Positions 7,924 through 17,668 of a stretch of DNA of 64,000 nucleotides are shown here, in pieces. The notes beneath the pieces were generated by a model. The model was given only the letters and a program-made list of their open reading frames with translations. It made no database searches and was not told where the DNA came from. The stretch comes from Sellimonas catena (GTDB lineage Bacteria; Bacillota; Clostridia; Lachnospirales; Lachnospiraceae), in NCBI RefSeq assembly GCF_045063725.1, contig NZ_CP173695.1, one strand, 5' to 3'. Both the position numbers and the translations under genes were made by a program. Each line of letters opens with the position of its first letter. Positions within the stretch are counted from its first letter, which is position 1.

Positions 7924-8685
7924 ATGGATGCATATACAGGATTTGCGGAAGTATACGATACATTTATGGACAATGTCCCATATGCAGAATGGACAGAATA
8001 TTATGCGGGGATTCTGAAAGAAAACGGAATCCGGGACGGGCTCGTTCTGGATCTTGGATGCGGCACCGGAAGCATGACAGAGCTTCTGGCAGGGCTTGGC
8101 TATGACATGATTGGAGTGGATAATTCGGAAGAGATGCTGGAGATTGCTTCGGAGAAGAAAGCGGCTTCCGGACATGATATCCTTTATCTTCTTCAGGATA
8201 TGAGGGAGTTTGAGCTCTACGGTACGGTCCGCGCAGTCATAAGCGCCTGTGATTCCGTCAATTATATTACGGAGCCCGAAGAGCTGGCAGAGATGTTTGC
8301 ACTGGTGAACAACTATCTGGATCCGGGCGGACTGTTTTTGTTTGATTTTAATACAGAATATAAATACAGGGAGATCCTGGGGGATACAACGATTGCGGAA
8401 AACAGAGACGAGTGCAGTTTTATCTGGGAGAATTTTTATGACCCTCAGGAGCGGATCAACGAGTATGATCTGACGATTTTTGTACGTGAGGGAGAACTGT
8501 ACAGAAAGTTTGAAGAAACCCATTTTCAGAGAGGCTATACGGTCAGGGAAGTGACGGACTGTCTGAGGAAAGCCGGCATGGAACTTGTTGCGATGTATGA
8601 CGGCTTTACGAAAGAGCAGCCGGACGAAGAAAGCACCCGCATCTGTGTAGTGGCAAGAGAATGTGGAAAGAACAGAGCCGAATAA
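7924..8685 (+). CDS. Class I SAM-dependent methyltransferase
   Basis: 253 residues, cytoplasmic. Rossmann-fold methyltransferase with the SAM-binding motif VLDLGCGTGSMTELLA (about residue 42), the acidic ribose-binding MIGVDNSEEML and the post-motif ISACDSVNYI. The N-terminus YTGFAEVYDTFMDNVPYAEW is typical of the YqeM-like group common in Firmicutes. Substrate unknown. Start ATG 7924 follows GGGAG. hslO begins 22 nt downstream, so the two are probably cotranscribed. Confidence 0.85.
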   Translation: MDAYTGFAEVYDTFMDNVPYAEWTEYYAGILKENGIRDGLVLDLGCGTGSMTELLAGLGYDMIGVDNSEEMLEIASEKKAASGHDILYLLQDMREFELYGTVRAVISACDSVNYITEPEELAEMFALVNNYLDPGGLFLFDFNTEYKYREILGDTTIAENRDECSFIWENFYDPQERINEYDLTIFVREGELYRKFEETHFQRGYTVREVTDCLRKAGMELVAMYDGFTKEQPDEESTRICVVARECGKNRAE

Positions 8686-8707
8686 AGAAAGAAATGAGGA
8701 ATCAGTA

Positions 8708-9589
8708 ATGAAAGATTATTTAGTAAGAGCAACCGCGGCGGGCAGCCAGATCCGTGCGTTTGCGGTGACATCGACAGAGATGGTAGAGACAGCACGACAG
8801 CACCACAATACAAGCCCTGTTGCGACCGCTGCGCTTGGAAGACTGCTGACAGCCGGAGCCATGATGGGAAGCATGATGAAAAATGATACGGACATCCTGA
8901 CCATCCAGATCAAATGTGACGGACCGATTCAGGGACTGACGGTGACAGCAGACAGTAAAGCCAATGTCAAAGGATATGTGGAAAATCCGGATGTGATGCT
9001 TCCGCCTAAGAACGGCAAGCTGGATGTAGGCGGCGCACTGGGACTTGGCATTTTAAATGTCATCAAAGATATGGGATTGAAAGAGCCGTATGTGGGACAG
9101 ACGATCCTTCAGACCGGTGAAATCGGAGATGACCTGACTTATTACTTTGCAAATTCCGAACAGGTACCGTCCTCGGTAGGACTGGGAGTTCTGATGGAAA
9201 AAGACAATACGGTGAAATGTGCCGGAGGATTTATCGTGCAGGTAATGCCGTTTGTGGAAGAAAAAGTGCTGGAACAGCTGGAGGAAAATATCAGCAACAT
9301 CCATTCTGTTACTGCGCTTCTGGAACAGGGACATACACCGGAATCTCTGCTTCAGGAAGTATTAAAAGGAATGGATATTGAGATTACTGATACCCTTCCG
9401 ACACAGTTCTACTGTGACTGTTCTAAGACAAAGATTGAAAAGGCAATTATCAGTATCGGGGAAAAAGAGATCAAAGAGATGATTGATGAAGGAAAAGACA
9501 TTGAAGTGAAGTGCCATTTCTGTAACACTGCATACAGCTTCAGTGTGGACGAGCTTTCCGCTCTGTTAAAACAGGCAAAGAAAAAATAA
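8708..9589 (+). CDS. hslO: Redox-regulated chaperone Hsp33
   Basis: 293 residues. Cytoplasmic holdase activated by oxidative unfolding. The N-terminal domain begins MKDYLVRATAAGSQIRAFAV; the C-terminal zinc redox switch is present as CDC (in FYCDCSKTK) and CHFC, 31 residues apart. The frame is open upstream to 8663, but GAGGA before ATG 8708 and the family N-terminus fix the start. It lies between a methyltransferase and nadE on the same strand with short gaps. Confidence 0.95.
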   Translation: MKDYLVRATAAGSQIRAFAVTSTEMVETARQHHNTSPVATAALGRLLTAGAMMGSMMKNDTDILTIQIKCDGPIQGLTVTADSKANVKGYVENPDVMLPPKNGKLDVGGALGLGILNVIKDMGLKEPYVGQTILQTGEIGDDLTYYFANSEQVPSSVGLGVLMEKDNTVKCAGGFIVQVMPFVEEKVLEQLEENISNIHSVTALLEQGHTPESLLQEVLKGMDIEITDTLPTQFYCDCSKTKIEKAIISIGEKEIKEMIDEGKDIEVKCHFCNTAYSFSVDELSALLKQAKKK

Positions 9590-9610
9590 AAAGGAAAAGA
9601 GGAACGGGGC

Positions 9611-11521
9611 ATGAAACAGGGATTTATCAAAGTGGCGGCGGCTACACCTGATATCCGTGTGGCAGATACGGCATTTAATACAGAAGAAATTATAAAAAAG
9701 ATGAAAGAGGCAGCGGGAAACGGCGCAAAGATCATTGTCTTTCCGGAGCTTTGCATCACCGGATATACCTGTGGTGATCTGTTTACCCAGGATATTCTTC
9801 TGGAACAGGCAAAAGCAGGACTTTGCAGGATTGCCGAAGAAACAAAAGAACTGGAATCGGTTGTTTTTGTCGGATGTCCTCTTGCGGTGGACGGTGAGCT
9901 GTACAACACGGCAGCGGCCCTGAATAAGGGAAAGATTCTTGGATTTACAACAAAGACGTTCCTTCCGAATTACGGAGAGTTTTATGAAATGCGTCAGTTC
10001 ACTCCGGGACCGGAAGAGGTAAGAATGATCCGGTTTGCAGGAGAAGAAATACCATTCGGTCCGCAGATCCTTTTTGAGTCCATGGAGACTGAGGGACTGA
10101 TCCTGTCAGCGGAGATCTGTGAGGATGTGTGGTCCCCGGTTCCGCCAAGCATCAAGGCGGCGCTGGAAGGAGCTGTGATTCTTGTGAACTGCTCCGCGAG
10201 TGATGAGACAATCGGAAAGAACCGTTACCGGGAGGAATTGATCAAAGGACAGTCAGCCAGACTGATTGCGGGATATGTTTACGCCAACGCAGGGGAAGGA
10301 GAGTCCACCACGGATGTTGTGTTCGGCGGACACAATCTGATTGCGGAAAACGGGACGATACTGAAAGCTTCCCGGCGGTTTGCGAATGAAACAATCTACA
10401 GCGAAATTGATATCAAGCGGCTGCTGTCCGAGCGCCGGAAAAATACGACATTCCGTTCTGCGGCAAAAAAGACACTGCCGGTTGTTCCGTTTTCCGTCAA
10501 AGAAGAGGAGACGGCCCTTACAAGAACCTTTTCCCCGGCACCATTCGTTCCGCAGGATGAAAAGGAACGTGCCGAAAGATGCGAAGAGATTCTGTCTATT
10601 CAGGCTATGGGGCTGAAAAAAAGACTGGTTCATACAAAGGCTTCCGGAGCAGTAGTCGGCATTTCCGGCGGACTGGACTCCACTTTGGCGCTCCTTGTGA
10701 CGGCAAAGGCTTTTGATATGATTGGAATTCCAAGATCCCGGATCAAGGCGGTGACCATGCCTTGCTTCGGGACGACAGACCGGACATACAGAAACGCCTG
10801 CCAGATGTCATGCAGACTTGGTGCTTCTCTTCTGGAAGTGCCGATCCGGGAAGCGGTGACTGTACATTTCCGCGATATCGGCCATGATCTGAATGACCAC
10901 AGTGTGACATATGAAAACGGTCAGGCAAGGGAACGGACACAGGTGCTGATGGATCTTGCCAACAAAGACGGAGGACTTGTCATCGGAACGGGGGATATGT
11001 CAGAGCTTGCTCTTGGCTGGGCGACGTATAACGGAGACCACATGTCCATGTACGGTGTCAACGCCTCTGTACCGAAAACGCTGGTGCGCCATCTGGTACA
11101 GTACTATGCGGACACCTGCGGGGATGAAGAGCTTCAGAAGATTCTGCTGGATGTGCTGGATACACCGGTAAGTCCGGAGCTTCTGCCGCCGGAGGACGGT
11201 CAGATTGCGCAGAAGACAGAAGATCTGGTGGGACCGTATGAGCTTCATGATTTTTACCTTTATTATGTGCTGCGTTTTGGATATGAGCCGTCCAAAATTT
11301 ACCGGATTGCAAAGCATGCATTTAAAAGTGTCTATGATGATGAGACGATTCTGAAATGGCTGAAGAAATTCTACTGGAGATTCTTCTCACAGCAGTTTAA
11401 GCGTTCCTGCCTTCCGGATGGACCGAAAGTAGGTACGGTGGCTCTGTCTCCAAGGGGAGACTGGAGGATGCCAAGCGATGCTTCGGCGGCTGTCTGGATT
11501 CAGGATCTGGAACGGTTATAA
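9611..11521 (+). CDS. nadE: Glutamine-dependent NAD+ synthetase
   Basis: 636 residues, two domains. The N-terminal nitrilase-like glutaminase has the Glu-Lys-Cys triad in VFPELCITGY, TKTFLPNYGEFYE and LSAEICEDVW. The C-terminal ATP-pyrophosphatase has GISGGLDSTLALLV (about residue 350) and GTGDMSELALGWATYNGDH. It amidates deamido-NAD with glutamine-derived ammonia, completing NAD synthesis. Length fits the glutamine-dependent type rather than the short ammonia-dependent one. SD AGGAAAAGAGG precedes ATG 9611. Confidence 0.95.
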   Translation: MKQGFIKVAAATPDIRVADTAFNTEEIIKKMKEAAGNGAKIIVFPELCITGYTCGDLFTQDILLEQAKAGLCRIAEETKELESVVFVGCPLAVDGELYNTAAALNKGKILGFTTKTFLPNYGEFYEMRQFTPGPEEVRMIRFAGEEIPFGPQILFESMETEGLILSAEICEDVWSPVPPSIKAALEGAVILVNCSASDETIGKNRYREELIKGQSARLIAGYVYANAGEGESTTDVVFGGHNLIAENGTILKASRRFANETIYSEIDIKRLLSERRKNTTFRSAAKKTLPVVPFSVKEEETALTRTFSPAPFVPQDEKERAERCEEILSIQAMGLKKRLVHTKASGAVVGISGGLDSTLALLVTAKAFDMIGIPRSRIKAVTMPCFGTTDRTYRNACQMSCRLGASLLEVPIREAVTVHFRDIGHDLNDHSVTYENGQARERTQVLMDLANKDGGLVIGTGDMSELALGWATYNGDHMSMYGVNASVPKTLVRHLVQYYADTCGDEELQKILLDVLDTPVSPELLPPEDGQIAQKTEDLVGPYELHDFYLYYVLRFGYEPSKIYRIAKHAFKSVYDDETILKWLKKFYWRFFSQQFKRSCLPDGPKVGTVALSPRGDWRMPSDASAAVWIQDLERL

Positions 11522-11540
11522 GAGAAAGAGATAAAAGAAA

Positions 11541-11583
11541 GAGGGCGGATATCTTCCGGACTGTCCGGACATGAATCCGCCCC
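11541..11583. terminator. Possible bidirectional hairpin between nadE and the S1-domain gene
   Basis: GGGCGGATATCTTCCGGA / TCCGGACATGAATCCGCCC pair with small internal loops. There is no clear U-tract on either strand, so terminator function is tentative. Confidence 0.35.
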
Positions 11584-11615
11584 GGATGTTTCAACCAGAA
11601 CTGTCTGAAGAGGAA

Positions 11616-12314
11616 TTACAGTTTGATATTTTTGAAAAGATCTCCAAGATTTGTTCCGATCTCTTCGGATTTTGGAAGCTCTACATGCAGTTCTTCTGTC
11701 TCTTCTTCTTTTTCTTCGGAAAGAGCTTTGATACTCAGGCTCAGTTTTCCATCTTTGATTCCGATGACTTTGACATTGACACGGTCTCCTGCCTTCAGGA
11801 CATCGGCCGGTGTTTTGATCCGTTTTTCGCAGATCTGGGATACATGGACAAGTCCGGAGAGGCCATCGTCAAAGCGGACAAACGCGCCGTAGGACTGAAT
11901 GGATTCCACGGTGCCTTCCATAACACTTCCAACCTGGATCTTTGAGATGCGTTCGGCACGCTCTCTGGCTTCTTCTTCTTTTAAAATCTCACGGGCGGAA
12001 AGAATGAGGCGGTGTTCTTCCGGATCTGCCTCAATGACGCGGACGGTGATTTCTTTCAGAAGATAGCTTTCCAGATCTTCGATATAGGAAAGAGAAAGTC
12101 TGGATGCCGGGACAAAACCGCGAAGGCCTTCCACCTTGACGATCACGCCGCCGTTGACCACACCTTCTACTTTCAATGTAAGGTTTGTACGGTTGTCCAT
12201 ATAGTTTTGTACGATATGCCATGGATCGGCGATATCAAACTGGTCTTCATAGTCTTTCATGGACTCTGCCTGCGGTTCCAGGGCAGATGTTTTTGTTTCT
12301 AATTCTTCGTTCAT
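11616..12314 (-). CDS. S1 RNA-binding domain protein (short S1-like)
   Basis: 232 residues with two S1/OB domains: about residues 45-105 (TLKVEGVVNGGVIVKVEGLRG, then PASRLS) and about 130-200 (GSVMEGTVESIQSYGAFVRF, GLVHVSQICEKRI). An acidic linker and tail surround them. Firmicutes lack a full six-domain ribosomal S1 and often have such short paralogues; a role in translation or RNA handling is inference. Start ATG at 12314 has AAGGGGTG upstream. Convergent with nadE, divergent from the pyrophosphatase gene. Confidence 0.85.
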   Translation of the reverse strand: MNEELETKTSALEPQAESMKDYEDQFDIADPWHIVQNYMDNRTNLTLKVEGVVNGGVIVKVEGLRGFVPASRLSLSYIEDLESYLLKEITVRVIEADPEEHRLILSAREILKEEEARERAERISKIQVGSVMEGTVESIQSYGAFVRFDDGLSGLVHVSQICEKRIKTPADVLKAGDRVNVKVIGIKDGKLSLSIKALSEEKEEETEELHVELPKSEEIGTNLGDLFKNIKL

Positions 12315-12508
12315 TGATGATGCACCCCTTTTTGTGTTTTCTCTAGAAAGTATATCATAGATTTTTTGTTAGAGAAAGCAAAGTGAAAGAATATTTTTAT
12401 GAAAACCGAAAAAACAGTTGGCGCGGAATCAAAAAGATGATACTCTATTTTTATATCAAGTAAAAGATTGGCCGGCACGTACGGCATATGGGAGGAAATG
12501 TAAAAAGT

Positions 12509-14161
12509 ATGTCAGATAATCAGAAAGACAGAAAGGTATATGTGGTAGGACATAAAAATCCGGATACGGATTCCATCTGTTCTGCCATTGCATACGCAGA
12601 ATTAAAAAAGCAGATTACAGGAAAAAATTATGTGGCAAAAAGAGCCGGAGAGGTCTCGGAGGAGACCAGATATGTTCTTGACTATTTTCATGTGGAAGAG
12701 CCGGCGCTCCTTCAGAATGTATTTCAGCAGTTAAAAGATGTGGATATCCGGAAGATTGACGGAGTTTCCAGCCAGGCGTCGATCAAAGAGGCCTGGGCGA
12801 TGATGCGGGAAAACAGTATTCGGACGCTGCCGGTTCTGAATGAGCAGAAGCTGGAAGGAATTATCACGATTGGAGATATTGCCAATTCCTATATGGAGCT
12901 CTATGACAGTTATCTGTTGTCCGACGCACGGACACAGTACAGAAGCATTATGAATACACTGGACGGGAAGATCGTCACAGGGAACGAGCATGCATATTTC
13001 GTGAAAGGAAAGGTTGTTATCGCAGCCTCCTCTCCGGATATGATGGAGAATTTTATCGATGAAGACGATCTTGTCATCGTTGGAAACAGGTACGAGTCTC
13101 AGCTTTGTGCGATAGAAATGGATGCAAGCTGTCTTGTCATCTGCCAGGGAGCGGAGGTATCGAAGACGATCCGGAAGCTGGCATCCGAGCGAGATGTAGT
13201 GATTATCAGTACGCCGCATGACACCTTTACGACCGCCCGTCTGATCAATCAAAGTATTCCGGTCAAATATTTTATGACTAAAGAACATTTGAGCACGTTC
13301 CATATGAATGATTACCTGGAGGAAGTACGGGATGTCATGTCCAAGAAAAGATACCGTGATTTTCCGGTTATTGACAAAAAGGGACGGTTCACCGGATTTA
13401 TTTCCAGACGGAGACTGTTAAAGCCGAGGCGCAAACAGGTCGTTCTTGTCGATCATAACGAAAAGACGCAGGCGGTAGACGGAATTGAAGAGGCGGAAAT
13501 TCTTGAGATCATCGATCACCACAGAATCGGAAATCTGGAGACGATGGGTCCGGTTTATTTTAGAAACCAACCGCTTGGCTGTACTGCGACCATTATCTAT
13601 CAGATGTATCAGGAAAACCAGATTACTCCGTCCAGAGAGACAGCAGGTCTTCTCTGTGCAGCGATTATTTCCGATACCCTGTTGTTCCAGTCGCCGACCT
13701 GCACTCCGATGGATGAAGCGACTGCGAGAACGCTTGCTCAGATTGCGGGAATAAATATCGATGAGTTCGCAAAAGAGATGTTCAAAGCAGGAAGCAATCT
13801 TGCGAATAAATCTGTTTCCGAGATCTGTTTCCAGGATTTCAAGGAGTTCCATGTCAATGAGCTGACGTTCGGAGTGGGACAGATCAATTCCATGAGCAGC
13901 GAGGAACTGCAGGAGATCCGGGAAAAGGTATGTCCGGAACTGCCGGATGTGCTGAAAGAAAGCGGACTGGATATGGTATTCTTTATGCTTACGAATATTG
14001 TAGACCAGTCTACAGAGCTTCTCTGCTGTGGAGGAAGTGCAAGGCAGACCGTGATCGATGCTTTTGAGCTTCCGGAAGATACAGATCAGATCGTATTAAA
14101 CGGTGTCGTATCCAGAAAGAAACAGTTGATCCCGACACTGGTGAGCGAACTGCAGCAGTAG
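12509..14161 (+). CDS. Putative manganese-dependent inorganic pyrophosphatase with CBS-DRTGG regulatory insert
   Basis: 550 residues. N- and C-terminal parts form a DHH/DHHA2 phosphoesterase: GHKNPDTDSICSAIAYAE near the N-terminus and VDHNEKTQAVDGI ... IIDHHRIGN (DHH motif) around residue 320. Between them lie two CBS domains (for example IKEAWAMMRENSIRTLPVLN and DVMSKKRYRDFPVIDKKGR) with a DRTGG-type domain between. This layout is that of nucleotide-regulated CBS-pyrophosphatases of Clostridia, which hydrolyse PPi and respond to adenine nucleotides. ATG 12509 is 13 nt after GGAGG; an in-frame ATG at 12488 precedes that site and is less likely. Confidence 0.9.
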   Translation: MSDNQKDRKVYVVGHKNPDTDSICSAIAYAELKKQITGKNYVAKRAGEVSEETRYVLDYFHVEEPALLQNVFQQLKDVDIRKIDGVSSQASIKEAWAMMRENSIRTLPVLNEQKLEGIITIGDIANSYMELYDSYLLSDARTQYRSIMNTLDGKIVTGNEHAYFVKGKVVIAASSPDMMENFIDEDDLVIVGNRYESQLCAIEMDASCLVICQGAEVSKTIRKLASERDVVIISTPHDTFTTARLINQSIPVKYFMTKEHLSTFHMNDYLEEVRDVMSKKRYRDFPVIDKKGRFTGFISRRRLLKPRRKQVVLVDHNEKTQAVDGIEEAEILEIIDHHRIGNLETMGPVYFRNQPLGCTATIIYQMYQENQITPSRETAGLLCAAIISDTLLFQSPTCTPMDEATARTLAQIAGINIDEFAKEMFKAGSNLANKSVSEICFQDFKEFHVNELTFGVGQINSMSSEELQEIREKVCPELPDVLKESGLDMVFFMLTNIVDQSTELLCCGGSARQTVIDAFELPEDTDQIVLNGVVSRKKQLIPTLVSELQQ

Positions 14162-14171
14162 GAGGGAGTAT

Positions 14172-14759
14172 ATGACAGACAAGGTGATTTTTAAACCAGG
14201 CAATATGCTGTACCCGCTCCCGGCAGTGATGGTAAGCTGTGCAGGGAAAGACGGAACAGACAATATCCTGACGGTGGCGTGGACGGGAACGGTCTGTTCA
14301 GATCCGCCGATGCTCTATATTTCTGTCCGGCCGAACCGGTTTTCCCACCATATGATCGAGGAAACCGGAGAGTTTGTTGTCAACCTTACGACGGAACAAC
14401 TTGCAAAGGCGGCCGATTACTGCGGTGTGCGTTCCGGAAAAGACGTCGATAAATGGAACGAGATGAAACTCACAAGAAAAAAGACAGAGTCCCTTCAGTA
14501 TGCGCCTGCAATTGCGGAATGTCCGGTGAATATTGAGTGTAAAGTCAGAGAGATTATACGTCTTGGAACACATGATATGTTTCTGGCGGATGTAACGGGC
14601 GTTCAGGTGAGCAGTGAGTACATGAATGAAAATGGAAAGTTCGAGTTGAACAAGACAGGGCTGATTGCCTATTCCCATGGGGAGTATTTAACTCTTGGGA
14701 AGCAGCTCGGAACTTTCGGGTTCAGTGTGAAAAAGAAGAAAAAGAAAAAAAGAAAATAA
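14172..14759 (+). CDS. Flavin reductase family protein
   Basis: 195 residues. FMN-binding split-barrel domain of the flavin-reductase-like family: YPLPAVMVSCAG, ILTVAWTGTVCSDPPMLYIS, VVNLTTEQLAKAADYCGVRSGKDVDKW. It probably binds FMN and reduces an unknown acceptor. GGAGGG precedes ATG 14172, 10 nt after the pyrophosphatase stop, so the two are likely cotranscribed. The last nine codons are almost all lysine (KKKKKKKRK), encoded by an A-rich tract; whether this tail is functional is unknown. Confidence 0.85.
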   Translation: MTDKVIFKPGNMLYPLPAVMVSCAGKDGTDNILTVAWTGTVCSDPPMLYISVRPNRFSHHMIEETGEFVVNLTTEQLAKAADYCGVRSGKDVDKWNEMKLTRKKTESLQYAPAIAECPVNIECKVREIIRLGTHDMFLADVTGVQVSSEYMNENGKFELNKTGLIAYSHGEYLTLGKQLGTFGFSVKKKKKKKRK

Positions 14760-14777
14760 ACTTTGCAAAAAAAGGGA

Positions 14778-14824
14778 AGAACCCGGAGGCTGGAAAAATT
14801 TGTTCCAGATTCCGGGTTCTATCT
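14778..14824 (+). terminator. Terminator after the flavin reductase gene
   Basis: AGAACCCGGA / TCCGGGTTCT, 10-bp perfect outer stem, with an inner TGGAA/TTCCA helix. The U-tract is weak (TATCTGTATCT). Confidence 0.55.
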
Positions 14825-14875
14825 GTATCTCCCGGTGAATAAAGTTACAGGAGAGAAGAATGAGGCGGGCACAGC

Positions 14876-15562
14876 GTGAAGGAATTCGGAAAACAGTGGA
14901 GACTTACAGCGGAGATCATCCTGATTGCGGCAGTCTGCATGGCGGGAATGTGGCAGAACACAAAGAAAACGATCGAAAGCATCAGCGATGTGAAGAAAAA
15001 AGAGGAGGAAAAGAGGATTGCCATTACATTTGATGATGGCCCGGACGGTATATCTACTCCTGTACTTCTGGACGGTTTGAAAGAGAGGGGAGTCAGAGCA
15101 AGCTTTTTTGTGATCGGTCAGGAGGCGGAGGAACATCCGGATCTGATCCGGAGGATGCAAAAAGAAGGACACCTGATCGGGAATCATACGTACCATCATG
15201 TGGAACTGACGAAAGTAGATCAGGAGACGGAAAGAAAGGAGATTGAAAAGACAAATGAAGTAATCGAAAATATCACGGGGGAAACGGTTGCTTTTATCCG
15301 GCCTCCGTACGGCTCGTGGAGAGAAGAAACTTTGGAAGAAATCGATCTGATTCCGGTAAAATGGGATATTGATCCTCTTGACTGGTGCACGAAAAGTACC
15401 GGGGAAATCGTAAGAAAGGTAGTGACGCAGGCAGAAGAAAATGGTATTATTTTATTACATGACTGTTACGGGACTTCCGTGGAGGCGGGACTTCAGATCA
15501 TAGATACCCTGCAGGAGGAAGGATACCGGTTTGTGACAGTCGATGAACTGATTATGGATTAA
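14876..15562 (+). CDS. Polysaccharide deacetylase (NodB homology domain)
   Basis: 228 residues. N-terminal hydrophobic segment (about residues 11-25, AEIILIAAVCMAGMW) acts as signal or anchor. The NodB domain carries motif 1 TFDDGPDG (catalytic Asp and metal Asp), motif 2 NHTYHH (metal His residues), motif 3 RPPYG, and LLHDC near the end. It is expected to deacetylate peptidoglycan or another cell-surface glycan outside the membrane. The start is GTG 14876, eight nt after GAGGCGGG; a nearer ATG is in another frame. The next gene starts 15 nt on. Confidence 0.88.
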   Translation: MKEFGKQWRLTAEIILIAAVCMAGMWQNTKKTIESISDVKKKEEEKRIAITFDDGPDGISTPVLLDGLKERGVRASFFVIGQEAEEHPDLIRRMQKEGHLIGNHTYHHVELTKVDQETERKEIEKTNEVIENITGETVAFIRPPYGSWREETLEEIDLIPVKWDIDPLDWCTKSTGEIVRKVVTQAEENGIILLHDCYGTSVEAGLQIIDTLQEEGYRFVTVDELIMD

Positions 15563-15577
15563 GGAAAGTGAAATAAG

Positions 15578-16308
15578 ATGCTGCATGAATTTTCGAGGAC
15601 AGAATTATTATTAGGAACAGAAGGAATGGACAGGCTGAGACACTCCTGCGTTACCGTGCTTGGGGTAGGAGGTGTCGGGTCTCACTGTATCGAGGCACTG
15701 GCCAGAAGCGGTGTGGGACATTTGATTCTCGTGGACCATGACAAGGTATCTCTGACAAATATCAACAGGCAGTCCATTGCCCTTCACAGTACGGTCGGAC
15801 AGTATAAAACGAAAGTCATGAAAGCAAAGATTGCCGACATTTCACCGGAGATTCAGGTGATGACTTACGAGGAGTTTGTACTGGAAGAAAATCTGGAACA
15901 GGTGTTTGAAATCCGCCCGGATTATATTGTGGATGCTATCGATACCGTGACGGCAAAGCTTGCGGTGGCAGAGTATGCCAAAGAGCATCAGATTCCGCTG
16001 ATCAGCAGTATGGGAACCGGAAACAAGCTGCATCCGGAGATGTTTGAGATTGATGATATCCGAAATACATCCGTATGCCCGCTGTGCCGCGTGATGCGAA
16101 AAGAGCTGAAAAAGAGGAATGTGGAGAGCCTTAAGGTACTGTATTCCAAAGAAAAGCCGGTGGATATTTCCGACCGGGTGACAGAAGAGGAAAAGGGGCC
16201 AGAAGATCGCTTCCGGGCAGTATTTCCTTTGTTCCGCCTGTGGCCGGGCTGATGATCGCCGGAGAAGTGATCCGTAATTTGAGCGGATACCGGGAGGGAG
16301 ACAGATAG
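15578..16308 (+). pseudogene. tcdA: tRNA threonylcarbamoyladenosine dehydratase (TcdA/CsdL-like), frameshifted near the 3' end
   Basis: E1-like ThiF/MoeB-fold enzyme that cyclises t6A37 in tRNA using ATP. Seen: VLGVGGVGSHCIEALARSGV (nucleotide-binding), LVDHDKVSLTNINRQ, and CPLCRVMRKELKKR. The uninterrupted frame stops at 16252 after 224 residues with an odd tail (FRAVFPLFRLWPG). One frame over, directly downstream of an AAAAGGGG run at 16191-16198, the expected family ending is present: PGSISFVPPVAGLMIAGEVI, stopping at 16308, three nt before rarA. So one base is missing (sequencing error or true mutation), or the site slips: A-AAG-GGG permits -1 re-pairing. Confidence 0.85.
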
Positions 16309-16310
16309 AG

Positions 16311-17627
16311 ATGGATTTATTTGAATATGCAAGGGAAAAACAAAAAGAGACAGAGTCACCGCTTGCGTCAAGGCTCAGGCCGGAGACACTGGAAGAAGTG
16401 GCAGGACAGCAGCATATCATCGGAAAGGACAAGCTGCTTTACCGTGCAATCAAGGCGGACAAGCTAAGTTCCGTCATTTTTTACGGCCCGCCGGGGACCG
16501 GAAAAACGACGCTTGCCAAAGTCATCGCCAATGCAACAAGCGCAAGATTCTGCCAGATCAACGCGACAGTTGCAGGGAAAAAAGATATGGAAGCGGTGGT
16601 GGAAGAGGCAAAAAAGGCAAGGGGAATGTACCAGCAGAAGACGATTCTGTTTATCGATGAGATCCACCGGTTTAACAAAGGACAGCAGGATTACCTCCTG
16701 CCGTTTGTGGAGGATGGTACGGTGATTCTGATCGGGGCGACGACGGAGAACCCGTATTTTGAAGTGAACCGGGCGCTGATTTCCCGGTCTACAGTCTTTG
16801 AATTAAAGCCACTGTCCAAAGAGGATGTGGAAGGCCTGATTCACCGGGCCGTTTATGATGAGAAGAAGGGAATGGGAAGCTATCACGCCAAGATCGATCC
16901 GGATGCCAGCGCATTTCTGGCAGATATGTCGGGCGGCGATGCCAGACTGGCGCTCAATGCGGTGGAGCTTGCCGTGCTGACAACCGAAAGAAGCAGTGAC
17001 GGGTTCATTCATCTGACACTGGATGTTGTATCTGAGTGCATCCAGAAAAGAGTAGTACGTTACGATAAAGACGGGGACAACCATTATGATACCATTTCCG
17101 CCTTTATCAAAAGTATGCGTGGATCTGATCCGGATGCTGCGGTGTACTACCTGGCAAAGATGCTTTATGCCGGAGAGGATATCCGGTTTATTGCCCGCAG
17201 AATCATGATCTGTGCATCGGAAGATGTGGGAAATGCAGATCCGATGGCTCTTACCGTGGCAGTGTCGGCGGCTCAGGCAGTGGAGCGGATCGGGATGCCG
17301 GAGGCACAGATTATTCTGTCCCAGGCCGTGCTTTACGTGGCATCTGCTCCGAAGAGCAACTCTGCAGTGCGGGCGGTTTCCGAGGCAATGGAAAGTGTGA
17401 AAAGCAAAAAGACAACGGTTCCTGCGCATCTTCAGGATGCCCATTATGGAGGGCACGAGCAGCTGGGACATGGAATCGGTTACCGGTACGCACACGATTA
17501 TCCGAACCACTACGTTGACCAGCAGTATCTTCCGGATGAAATCAAGGAAAGTGTATTCTACCATCCGGGAGATCTGGGAAAAGAAAAAGAATTAAAAGAC
17601 TGGCTTTCCTATATCAGGAAACAGTAA
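16311..17627 (+). CDS. rarA: Replication-associated recombination protein A (AAA+ ATPase)
   Basis: 438 residues. Walker A GPPGTGKTTLAKV (about residue 58), Walker B TILFIDEIHRFNKGQQD, sensor 1 IGATTENPYFEVN, sensor 2 GGDARLALNAVE; the C-terminal part (EDIRFIARRIMICASEDVGNAD and HYGGHEQLGHG) is specific for RarA/MgsA/WRNIP1. It acts at stalled replication forks with SSB and RecA. ATG 16311 is close to the restored tcdA stop, implying coupling. Confidence 0.95.
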   Translation: MDLFEYAREKQKETESPLASRLRPETLEEVAGQQHIIGKDKLLYRAIKADKLSSVIFYGPPGTGKTTLAKVIANATSARFCQINATVAGKKDMEAVVEEAKKARGMYQQKTILFIDEIHRFNKGQQDYLLPFVEDGTVILIGATTENPYFEVNRALISRSTVFELKPLSKEDVEGLIHRAVYDEKKGMGSYHAKIDPDASAFLADMSGGDARLALNAVELAVLTTERSSDGFIHLTLDVVSECIQKRVVRYDKDGDNHYDTISAFIKSMRGSDPDAAVYYLAKMLYAGEDIRFIARRIMICASEDVGNADPMALTVAVSAAQAVERIGMPEAQIILSQAVLYVASAPKSNSAVRAVSEAMESVKSKKTTVPAHLQDAHYGGHEQLGHGIGYRYAHDYPNHYVDQQYLPDEIKESVFYHPGDLGKEKELKDWLSYIRKQ

Positions 17628-17668
17628 AGAAGCGGATGTCCTCATCCGGAATATTATATGCAAAAAAG

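Noticed and set aside
11571..11945. 124-codon plus-strand frame opposite the S1-domain gene
   Set aside because: Phe/Ser/Asp-rich antisense shadow of the Glu/Lys-rich end of the S1-domain gene; no start signals.
16311..17564. Minus-strand frames of up to 253 codons within rarA
   Set aside because: Out-of-frame shadows with no domain similarity and no start signals.
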